DNA from: Xanthobacteraceae bacterium
GTDB lineage: Bacteria; Pseudomonadota; Alphaproteobacteria; Rhizobiales; Xanthobacteraceae
Length of the DNA: 10,372 nucleotides
Assembly: GCA_030037185.1 (NCBI GenBank)
Contig: JASHRR010001383.1
Span: forward strand, 1 to 10,372
Direction: 5' to 3'
Position 1 is the first letter of the stretch; each line of letters starts with the position of its first letter. A program made the translations under genes and the position numbers. Shown here piece by piece: positions 1-5,342 of this stretch. A model generated the notes under the pieces. It did no database searches. It was given only the letters and a program-made list of their open reading frames with translations, and was not told the DNA's origin.

Positions 1-68
1 TTGGCAGCACGTCGGGAGTACCCCAGATAAGCTGACGACTTTGCTGCATCGCCCAAGTCGGCAGCCTT

Positions 69-88
69 GGGCCAATTACGGACATCGC
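69..88 (+). repeat. Dispersed 20-base repeat, copy A
   Basis: GGGCCAATTACGGACATCGC, identical to the copy at 4962-4981 and one base different from the copy at 3551-3570. It lies in otherwise empty sequence downstream of the broken minus-strand genes at 181-758. A C-rich run follows it (CTCCCCCCC), and the copy at 3551 is followed by the similar CTTCCC, so the repeated unit may be a few bases longer than 20. Confidence 0.75.
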
Positions 89-180
89 TCCCCCCCGCTT
101 TCGCACAACGGGCAGACGGGCGCGGAGGGCAGGGCCGCGCATTACGTAACCATGATATCCGCTGGTCTCGCTGGCTCTCA

Positions 181-474
181 TCAGTGGTAGATCATCCACA
201 GTCGCTCAGAGATCGCCTCCGGGTTTCGGAGGTCGCTACGGGTCACGATGTCAATGACCCTGGGGTCGGATACCTTGGACTTGAAGCTGTACCGGCTCAG
301 ATCGCTCGGCGTTTCGCCATGCTCATCCTTGCAGAAAGCCCGTACAGCGCGAAGCACCAGGTATTTCCATCACCTTCGCCGCTCTCGCGCGCGCCGGACA
401 CAACCATCTCCTGTTCGCCATAGTTATCCGATTTCAGAATCAGTGGCACCGCCGGCATGACGATGCCGTCGACC
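181..474 (-). pseudogene. C-terminal remnant of an unidentified conserved protein, frameshifted
   Basis: Below about position 474 the minus-strand reading frame of the adjacent phosphoesterase continues into sequence that does not look like that family (GIVMPAVPLILKSDNYGEQE and on). Near 360-366 it loses sense. A one-base shift there restores a protein-like reading (YLVLRAVRAFCKDEHGETP, later SDPRVIDIVTRSDLRNPEAI) ending in RLWMIYH and a TGA at 181-183. I read this as about 97 residues of the C-terminus of another gene, carrying one frameshift and joined to the phosphoesterase fragment by a deletion or recombination. I do not recognise the family. The restored frame has normal composition and alternating hydrophobic and charged stretches, which is why I regard it as a former coding sequence. 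Confidence 0.5.
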
Positions 475-758
475 CGCAACCACGCGAGCTGCGCCGCGTC
501 AAGCTCTCGGAAAGCGAACGCGTCTGAAGCATAATGCTGTTCCGGTAACCAATCGGTCACCCAGCGATCGTGGTTGCCACGAACGGTTCGCCAATCCAGT
601 CCCATCAGAAGTTGGGCAGTCTCACGCGGCCAAAGAGGGCCGGACACGCAGTCGCGTAAGTTGACGACTTCGTCCACCCTTCGATGTTCGAGATCGGTGA
701 GAACGGCCTCAAGTGCAAGAACGTTGCCATGGATATCGGCTAGGATCGCTAAACGCAT
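475..758 (-). pseudogene. Truncated metallophosphoesterase (YfcE/MJ0936-like), N-terminal part
   Basis: The N-terminus has the calcineurin-like phosphoesterase motifs in order: the D-x-H motif LADIHGN (residues 7-13), the second metal motif in a degraded form (VVNLRDCVSGPLWP, where the family normally has GD and here G is R), and the third motif RGNHDR (about 60-65). The helix AFRELDAAQLAWL after it is also typical. The family then continues with a strand, a histidine motif (HG..) and a C-terminal GHTH; all of these are missing. The frame instead runs into unrelated sequence to a stop near 297. Intact members are about 220-250 residues and hydrolyse phosphodiesters or phosphomonoesters with a dinuclear metal centre. 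The lost third of the fold and the G-to-R change at the metal motif make activity very unlikely. The ATG at 758 is nine bases beyond the stop of a recombinase fragment on the same strand. Confidence 0.7.
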
Positions 759-764
759 TAGGCA

Positions 765-857
765 TCATAACCCTTCCGGCACGCGATAAACGCTCGCCCG
801 GCCGATGCCCACCGCCTTGGCGATCGCGAGGGTACTGGAGGCATGCCGCGTTTTTCG
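765..857 (-). pseudogene. Serine recombinase C-terminal helix-turn-helix fragment
   Basis: Minus-strand codons ending in a TGA at 765-767 read RHASSTLAIAKAVGIGRASV followed by YRVPEGL. The block AIAKAVGIGRASVYRV is the C-terminal helix-turn-helix signature of small serine resolvases and invertases (consensus of the form IAxxLGIxRxxVYR). Only about 30 codons remain and no start or catalytic domain adjoins them, so this is a remnant. Upstream on the minus strand the sequence is unrelated AT-richer DNA that seems to serve the pyrF promoter. A catalytic-domain fragment of the same superfamily lies on the same strand at about 4985-5116; see the findings for the possibility that both come from one gene. 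Confidence 0.65.
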
Positions 858-947
858 AAGCGGGTGGCGTTTCCCGGCATAAACACCGAAGCCAGTCGAA
901 TAATTGCTCAGTACCGGACCAAACGGAAGAATTGATGATCTTTGATC

Positions 948-977
948 TTGACAAGAAAAGGTTAAAGGACTGCTTAT
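948..977 (+). promoter_or_regulatory. Candidate sigma-70-type promoter for the pyrF-like gene
   Basis: A perfect TTGACA (948-953) is followed after 17-18 bases by TGCTTA/GCTTAT (971-977), a fair -10 match, in a stretch clearly less GC-rich than the surroundings. It lies about 100 bases upstream of the ATG at 1078. Two copies of AAAGTAAGCA (989-998, 1026-1035) sit between it and the gene, where a regulator could act. No upstream gene reads in this direction, so pyrF needs its own promoter. Confidence 0.4.
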
Positions 978-988
978 CCACTTGGGCG

Positions 989-1035
989 AAAGTAAGCAAG
1001 ATTCCGCCTACCTGGCAGGCCGGTAAAAGTAAGCA
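989..1035 (+). repeat. Pair of direct repeats AAAGTAAGCA in the pyrF leader
   Basis: AAAGTAAGCA occurs at 989-998 and again at 1026-1035, 37 bases apart, with the core complement TGCTTA at 971-976. Three related boxes in about 65 bases of leader suggest a binding site array or chance; I cannot assign a regulator. Confidence 0.3.
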
Positions 1036-1063
1036 CTTATAAACACTGACAAGGCAGCGACGG

Positions 1064-1077
1064 GAGACCCGAGTCTC
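1064..1077 (+). promoter_or_regulatory. Small hairpin overlapping the pyrF ribosome binding site
   Basis: GAGAC (1064-1068), a CCGA loop and GTCTC (1073-1077) form a five-pair stem that ends at the base before the ATG. The only Shine-Dalgarno-like sequence, GGGAG at 1062-1066, overlaps the left arm, so the stem could limit initiation. The spacing from GGGAG to ATG is 11 bases, a little long. Confidence 0.3.
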
Positions 1078-2031
1078 ATGAATTACGCCGATCGGCTCGC
1101 AAGCAAAATCGAGACCTGCGGCAATCCGTCGGTGCTGGGATTGGATCCGCGAATCGAGCAGATGCCCAAAGCGGTGCGTGAACTTGCGGACGAGCGAGCT
1201 GCGGACAAGACCGACAGGATCCGCCGGTCGGTTAGGATATTTCATGAGCTGGTGATTGATGCCACTGCCGATATCGTTCCGGCTGTCAAGCTGCAGCTGG
1301 CCTTTTACGAGCAGTACGGCGTCGGAGGCATGCAAGGATATATCGATACGTTAGTGGAAGCGCGGCGTGCTAATCTAATCACCATCGCAGATGGCAAGCG
1401 CAACGACGTCCCAGCGACGGCCGAGGCTTATGCTCGCGCCTTTCTGACAGCGGAGTCAGAATTTGCCGCTGATGCGGTTACAATCTCGCCTTATCTCGGC
1501 TCGGACTCGATGCAGCCGTTCATCGAACTCGCGGAAGAGCATCATCGCGGCATTTATGTTTTGGTGAAGACATCGAACCCTGGCTCCGGCGAAATACAGG
1601 ATCTCAACGCGTCCGGCACGCCCGTGTACGAGAAGGTGTGCGACCTTGTCAGGCGGCTCGGCCTATCCCTGGTCGGAAAGCGCGGCGTCTCTGCTGTTGG
1701 CGCCGTGGTGGCTTGCACGCACCCCACTGCAGCCGCTCGTGTGCGCGAGTGCCTTCCGGTGGAGCCGCTGTTGGTTGTCGGCTATGGCGCACAAGGTGGT
1801 CTCGCGAAAAACGCGGCGCTTTGTTTTGATCGCGATGGCGGCGGCGTCCTAGTCAATTCGTCACGCGGCATCACCTACAGCTTTCCTAACCCGGCGGCGG
1901 ACCTGAATGAGTTGGCGGACGTCGTGAGGAACAACGTAGTAGCGATGCGCACGGCCCTTACGAGCGCCGTAAAGCAGCGCCAAAGCCGCACAGCAGCTAC
2001 GGGCCACTTCCGGACATCACCAACCGAGTGA
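1078..2031 (+). CDS. pyrF: Orotidine 5'-phosphate decarboxylase, type 2 (PyrF-like)
   Basis: This 317-residue protein would decarboxylate OMP to UMP, the last step of de novo pyrimidine synthesis, in the cytoplasm. It carries the family's catalytic signature with Asp105, Lys107 and Asp110 (ADGKRNDVPATAEAYA), matching the DxKxxD[IV][GP]xT pattern. It also has VLGLDPR near residue 19, KLQLAFYEQYG (71-81), the SNPG loop (166-169), the phosphate-binding GYGAQGG (235-241) and NSSRGI (260-265). Length and the GYGAQGG/NSSRGI pair place it in the type 2 group (about 270-310 residues, best known from actinobacteria and myxobacteria) rather than the shorter E. coli-like type. The ATG at 1078 precedes the conserved N-terminus at the expected distance. 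The last nine residues (GHFRTSPTE) are encoded by a variant of the dispersed 20-base repeat and so look acquired. No other pyrimidine gene is adjacent. The frame is intact with all catalytic residues. Confidence 0.9.
   Translation: MNYADRLASKIETCGNPSVLGLDPRIEQMPKAVRELADERAADKTDRIRRSVRIFHELVIDATADIVPAVKLQLAFYEQYGVGGMQGYIDTLVEARRANLITIADGKRNDVPATAEAYARAFLTAESEFAADAVTISPYLGSDSMQPFIELAEEHHRGIYVLVKTSNPGSGEIQDLNASGTPVYEKVCDLVRRLGLSLVGKRGVSAVGAVVACTHPTAAARVRECLPVEPLLVVGYGAQGGLAKNAALCFDRDGGGVLVNSSRGITYSFPNPAADLNELADVVRNNVVAMRTALTSAVKQRQSRTAATGHFRTSPTE
2001..2020 (+). repeat. Dispersed 20-base repeat, diverged copy B
   Basis: GGGCCACTTCCGGACATCAC differs at three positions from copies A and D. It forms the end of the pyrF-like coding sequence (codons for residues GHFRTS) and contains, on the other strand, the stop codon of the convergent metallophosphoesterase (2017-2019). 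Confidence 0.5.
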
Positions 2032-3312
2032 CACAGCAAGCTCCGTTCCCATGAAAGGGCGTGCGCCGTCTCCACTAGAATGCCCGATAGACCATTCCTT
2101 CGACGCCTTGAGGCGTTCCAGCCCCCACGGGGATGCTGCGGACATTGATGTCCAGGCTTGATCACCAGCGATTCGATACATGATGCCGCCGGGTCCCATT
2201 TCTGAGTGGAGCATGACTTCGATATCAAACTTATTGCCTGACTTGACGCTGGGGCCAAGCCAGTAGTACGGACTACGACCGGGCTCACAATGGAGAATGG
2301 CAGTCAATCGCTGCTCCGCGCCACGCAGACCGATCCACAATGGCGCCAACTCACCGGCACGACTGGTTGATAACAATGTCTGGGACGGCCCCTGACTGCC
2401 AAGTGTTGTCCGTCCTACGAAACGCAGCACTATACATGCGTGGTCGGCTGCGAAACTGATTGGGGCATTAAAACCTCCACGGGGCAACATCACCAAATCT
2501 TGTCTTGTCCGCTTCTCGGCCGGCCATGACAAGTGCTCTCTAACATGCCCATCGGTGTCCAAGACTTGATAACGAAGCCCGTTCGCATCCAGAGACATCT
2601 GCACGCAATGGAGGTATTCGCTGCCTTCCGGCATCCGGTGAGCTGTTCCCGCACCAGCCGTGCAGATTTGAAGAATTCCTCTGTGCACCTGCACGTCGAA
2701 TGCCAGGATGTGGCTGCAGAGATAGGCGACGACGCCATGCGACACGAGCGCGTCCCAGAAATCATGAGCCGTCTCGGGTCCGACCTCTCTTTGATATGAT
2801 CCCGAGAATCCGTTCACGGGAAAGACCGGATGGTGCCCCACGACGAGTTTGTGGTTAGCGTCGCCATGTTTGCGCAGAACATCAGCTAACCATTGCGTCT
2901 CGACGAAACCTTCCCCGCCCAGCCCAGTCCACAGGGTGTGTACGAAAACGATCAATAAGTCGCCTCGCCTGACCCAATAGGAAAGTCCAACCTGACCAGC
3001 GGGGCCGTTGCGGGGAAGGTCGAGCATCTCGCGAAAAACCTGCTCGCTCATCTCGTCGTAAGCAGTATGGTTACCCGTCGAATGCCAAATGGGAATTGCG
3101 CGTCGATCGAGCCAAGCCATCTCATGGTCCAACCAATGTCGCCACTGCGATCGAAGTAACTCTGGATCCGGTGTTAATCCGACGATTTCGTCGCCCGGAA
3201 AAATGATAAACTCTGGATGGGGTGTGAGACGACGTACCGTTGCATTGACGGCGGCAAACGTTTTTTCGTGTGGCGCCCCAGGGACGCCAGAGCAGGCATC
3301 GCCGTAGACCAC
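2017..3312 (-). CDS. Calcineurin-like metallophosphoesterase with C-terminal jelly-roll-like domain
   Basis: Counting from the GTG at 3312, residues 1 to about 260 form a metal-dependent phosphoesterase domain: YGD (Asp5), FPGDEI (GD 40-41), TGNHTAYD (GNH 80-82), VVGHHPVF (GHH 159-161) and CSHILAFDVQVH (SH 200-201). The last corresponds to the family's GHxH but has Leu at the second His position. Residues about 270-431 look like a beta-rich LamG/concanavalin-type domain (WIGLRG, WSIGHSSGDG, RPFMGTEL near the end). No signal peptide is visible; substrate unknown. The start is doubtful: protein-like sequence in the same frame (PIPALLPRGNGHQFV) continues upstream to about 3360 without a start codon, while an ATG at 3391 reads MSEDATPQHIV in another frame. 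A one-base deletion near 3358 would explain both, so the gene may be a recent pseudogene. Its 3' end overlaps pyrF by 15 bases, tail to tail. Confidence 0.75.
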   Translation of the reverse strand: MVYGDACSGVPGAPHEKTFAAVNATVRRLTPHPEFIIFPGDEIVGLTPDPELLRSQWRHWLDHEMAWLDRRAIPIWHSTGNHTAYDEMSEQVFREMLDLPRNGPAGQVGLSYWVRRGDLLIVFVHTLWTGLGGEGFVETQWLADVLRKHGDANHKLVVGHHPVFPVNGFSGSYQREVGPETAHDFWDALVSHGVVAYLCSHILAFDVQVHRGILQICTAGAGTAHRMPEGSEYLHCVQMSLDANGLRYQVLDTDGHVREHLSWPAEKRTRQDLVMLPRGGFNAPISFAADHACIVLRFVGRTTLGSQGPSQTLLSTSRAGELAPLWIGLRGAEQRLTAILHCEPGRSPYYWLGPSVKSGNKFDIEVMLHSEMGPGGIMYRIAGDQAWTSMSAASPWGLERLKASKEWSIGHSSGDGARPFMGTELAVSLGW

Positions 3313-3391
3313 GAATTGATGTCCGTTGCCGCGAGGCAGCAGCGCGGGAATGGGCTCGGACGATATGCTGTGGGGTGGCGTCTTCGCTCAT

Positions 3392-3816
3392 GGGCTATTT
3401 GTAGGCAACCGTCCGTCTGGTTGCAATCAGAGCGCCAAGCCAAGATCGTCCACTAAGGGTCAAGGGCGGCCAATCAGACTCCGTGACTTCCACGTCCGAA
3501 GTTACGTCAACTGCGGATGTGCCAAGACGAAGGGTCGCCACTCCGGCTTCGGGCCAATTACGGACATTGCTTCCCACCACTTCCGCGTACATGGGGACGT
3601 GGTGTATGTTAAATAACAAGCTGTCAAAAGGGGTCTGCCGAAACCACCAGGGCGAACTGACAGGAGGGGTGCCGTCGGCCCGCTTCACTTACGTATTTTT
3701 TTGTACCGCCATCACGCAACTTCACCGCGCGCCGCAAGCCGTCAATGTGCGAACGAGCCGTCCGTGCACCAATTGTGGATGTCACGAAGCTAATTGGGAT
3801 TTCGTCCTGGTGATGC
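3392..3816. other. Intergenic stretch with repeat copy C, no supported gene
   Basis: Between the divergent metallophosphoesterase and beta-propeller genes there is no reading frame with family-like sequence on either strand. The open frames across it (for example minus 3395-3688) translate the repeat and low-information sequence. Only the 20-base repeat at 3551-3570 stands out. Promoters for both neighbours should lie here, but I see no convincing -35/-10 pair. Confidence 0.5.
3551..3570 (+). repeat. Dispersed 20-base repeat, copy C
   Basis: GGGCCAATTACGGACATTGC, one base different from copies A and D and in the same orientation. It lies between the divergent metallophosphoesterase and beta-propeller genes. 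The bases before it (CTCCGGCTTC) are not shared with the other copies. Confidence 0.75.
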
Positions 3817-4788
3817 ATGAAAAACCTCGCTCTCGCTTTGACGCTAGCCTGCTTGCTCGGTCCTGCGTCGACACGCGCCCAAAACGCCTACATCACGAAC
3901 TGGAACTCCAACACCGTATCGGTGATCGACACTGCGACGAACACGGTCAGTGCCACGATCCCCGTCGGCTCCATCCCCATGGGCGTTGCGGTGAGCCCCG
4001 ACGGCACCAAGGTCTATGTCGCCAGCAAAAGCGCCTACACTGTATCGGTGATCGACGCGGCGACGAACACGGTCAGCGCCACGATCCCCCTCGGCCCCTT
4101 CCCCACGGGCGTTGCGGTGAGCCCCGACGGCACCAAGGTCTACGTCACCGTCGGCACCGACACCGTATCGGTGATCGACACGGCGACGAACACGGTCAGC
4201 GCCACGATCCACGGCGGCTTCTCCCACCCCCTCGGAGTCGCGGTGAGCCCCGATGGCAGCAAGGTCTACGTCACCAACGCCTCCTCTAATGCTGTATCGG
4301 TGATCGACACGGCGACGAACATGGTCAGCGCCGCGATCCCAAACGTCGGCATCGGCCCCAAGGGCGTGGCGGTGAGCCCTGACGGCAGCAAGGTCTACGT
4401 CCCCAACGCCTCCTCCAACACCGTATCGGTGATCAACACGGCGGCGAACGCGGTCAACGCCACGATCTTCGTCGGCCTCACCCCCTGGGGCGTGGCGGTG
4501 AGCCCCGGCGGCAGCCAGGCCTACGTCACCAACTACGGTGGCACCGTATCGGTGATCGACACGACGACGAACACGGTCAGCGCCACGATCCCCGTTGGAC
4601 GCAGCCTCATCGGCGTGGCAGTCAAAACCGATGGCGGCAAGGTCTATGTCGCCAGCGAGACCGCCAACACTGTGTCAGTGATCGACACGGCCTCGAACAT
4701 CGTGATCGCCACAATCCCCGTCGGCAGCGGCGCTATTGCTTTTGGCGTGTTTATACAGCCGCCGCCCGGAGCCCGACCGACGAGGTGA
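3817..4788 (+). CDS. Secreted YVTN-type seven-repeat beta-propeller protein
   Basis: The 323-residue product starts with a Sec signal peptide (Lys2, hydrophobic core LALALTLACLLG, cleavage likely after Ala21 in STRA-QN). Seven repeats of 41-43 residues follow, each of the form AYVTN..SNTVSVIDTATN, then TVSATIPVG, then a GVAVSPDGTKVYV strand. Seven such units are enough to close a seven-bladed propeller. Proteins of this family are periplasmic or extracellular and usually act as binding scaffolds; some bind redox cofactors, but no catalytic residue or cysteine motif is visible here. The start is fixed by an in-frame TGA directly upstream (3811-3813), yet no clear Shine-Dalgarno sequence precedes it. 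The protein ends FGVFIQPPPGARPTR without an anchor, so it should be soluble. The TLAC at residues 9-12 is not a good lipobox. It stands alone, with no partner gene beside it. Confidence 0.88.
   Translation: MKNLALALTLACLLGPASTRAQNAYITNWNSNTVSVIDTATNTVSATIPVGSIPMGVAVSPDGTKVYVASKSAYTVSVIDAATNTVSATIPLGPFPTGVAVSPDGTKVYVTVGTDTVSVIDTATNTVSATIHGGFSHPLGVAVSPDGSKVYVTNASSNAVSVIDTATNMVSAAIPNVGIGPKGVAVSPDGSKVYVPNASSNTVSVINTAANAVNATIFVGLTPWGVAVSPGGSQAYVTNYGGTVSVIDTTTNTVSATIPVGRSLIGVAVKTDGGKVYVASETANTVSVIDTASNIVIATIPVGSGAIAFGVFIQPPPGARPTR
3916..4716 (+). repeat. Seven tandem coding repeats of 123-129 bases in the beta-propeller gene
   Basis: The block GTATCGGTGATCGACAC recurs at 3916, 4042, 4165, 4294, 4423, 4546 and, as GTGTCAGTGATCGACAC, at 4672. 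The intervals are 126, 123, 129, 129, 123 and 126 bases. The first half of each unit is nearly identical at DNA level (ATCGACACGGCGACGAACAC), so the array may expand or contract by recombination. Confidence 0.85.
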
Positions 4789-4926
4789 TCGAATGGGGCG
4801 CACAGGCGAAGCAGTTGTTGGCGATGATAGAAAATCGATCGTCGAATGGCAGAGATGGGTCAAAAGCGGGAGCGCCGACCACGTCGACGGCCTGCCCCGC
4901 ACTCGGCCGGTATACCTCAGTAAGCG

Positions 4927-4955
4927 GACCCCCGCCGGGCCGGCAGGGTGGGGTC
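4927..4955. repeat. GC-rich imperfect hairpin (REP-like or terminator-like)
   Basis: Outer arms GACCCC (4927-4932) and GGGGTC (4950-4955) and inner arms GCCGG (4934-4938) and CCGGC (4940-4944) can pair, with a bulge of AGGGT on the right. No T-run follows on either strand, so an intrinsic terminator is doubtful. It ends six bases before repeat copy D. Confidence 0.4.
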
Positions 4956-4961
4956 AGCCAT

Positions 4962-4981
4962 GGGCCAATTACGGACATCGC
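4962..4981 (+). repeat. Dispersed 20-base repeat, copy D
   Basis: GGGCCAATTACGGACATCGC, identical to copy A. It marks the point where similarity of the minus-strand frame to the serine recombinase catalytic domain ends. Confidence 0.75.
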
Positions 4982-4984
4982 CTC

Positions 4985-5116
4985 TTCCAACGCGGACCAT
5001 ACGAACGCGATGTTCCGGGCGAGCCTGTCGAGCTTGGCAATGATAAGCTTCGCGCTGCGAGTGCGGCACGCCACAAGTGCTTCCGCAAGCTTCGGTCTCG
5101 ACTTCCGGGGATTCAT
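4985..5116 (-). pseudogene. Serine recombinase catalytic-domain fragment
   Basis: Minus-strand codons from about 5116 read NPRKSRPKLAEALVACRTRS then AKLIIAKLDRLARNIAFV. This is the segment of small serine recombinases that ends in the conserved arginine motif (KLDRLxRN, with the two active-site arginines). Homologues usually read RPxLxxALxxCRxxxAxLxxAKLDRLxRNxxF. The N-terminal strand with the catalytic serine is absent upstream. At about 4984 the reading passes into repeat copy D and unrelated sequence, so about 40 residues of a domain of 140 or more survive. The fragment cannot be active. It is on the same strand as the C-terminal HTH fragment at 765-857 and would be upstream of it in transcription order. 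Confidence 0.75.
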
Positions 5117-5174
5117 ATCAGCGACGTTTTTCGCGTCACCGCCTACGCAAGGCCGTATGTGGCCTCGCGCAATC

Positions 5175-5210
5175 TAACGTTAACATAAATTAACATTCAT
5201 CAAAATGTTA
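5175..5210 (+). promoter_or_regulatory. AT-rich leader with inverted repeat upstream of the MFS gene
   Basis: TAACATT (5191-5197) and AATGTTA (5204-5210) form a perfect 7-base inverted repeat with a 6-base spacer, preceded by the palindrome TAACGTTA (5175-5182). The region is much more AT-rich than its surroundings and lies about 130 bases before the MFS start, as expected for an operator or promoter. No good -10/-35 pair can be fixed; TTAACA at 5180 or 5190 are the possible -35 hexamers. Confidence 0.4.
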
Positions 5211-5342
5211 TGCGCCTACCATGCCGATGCGGCAACCAACGATCACCCGGCTTCGTGATAAAGCGATTCCACGTAAGCCGCTCAATCAGACAGCGCGTTT
5301 CGCTGCTCTACTTAACTAATGCCGGGTAATTCGGAGGGAGAA

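Larger units (their letters stand above)
4789..5342. other. Intergenic stretch with repeat D, hairpin, recombinase remnant and promoter region
   Basis: No intact gene lies here. From left to right it holds about 130 bases in which I see nothing, a GC-rich hairpin (4927-4955), the 20-base repeat D (4962-4981), the minus-strand recombinase fragment, and an AT-rich leader with an inverted repeat upstream of the MFS gene. The open frames on both strands read through these elements and show no family-like sequence apart from the recombinase part. Confidence 0.5.

Noticed and set aside
709..1335. Minus-strand open frame of 208 codons
   Set aside because: It runs antisense through the start of pyrF and across the recombinase and phosphoesterase fragments in a different frame; the translation has no family-like pattern.
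3817..3855. Lipoprotein signal in the propeller protein
   Set aside because: TLAC near residue 12 does not fit the lipobox well, and a standard cleavage site follows at Ala21.
3844..4227. Minus-strand open frame with Gly/Ala/Asp/Arg repeats
   Set aside because: It is antisense to the tandem repeats of the propeller gene and only mirrors their periodicity.
3483..4289. Plus-strand open frame of 268 codons rich in His and Arg
   Set aside because: It is the shifted frame of the beta-propeller repeats, whose correct frame has a signal peptide and clear YVTN repeats.
3916..4716. Possible CRISPR array from regular repeats
   Set aside because: The units are in-frame coding repeats of about 126 bases without unique spacers, and they encode beta-propeller blades.
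5319..5342. Upstream ATG for the MFS transporter
   Set aside because: A strong ribosome site (GGAGGGAGAA) directly precedes the ATG at 5343; the upstream ATG has none and adds a non-conserved octapeptide.
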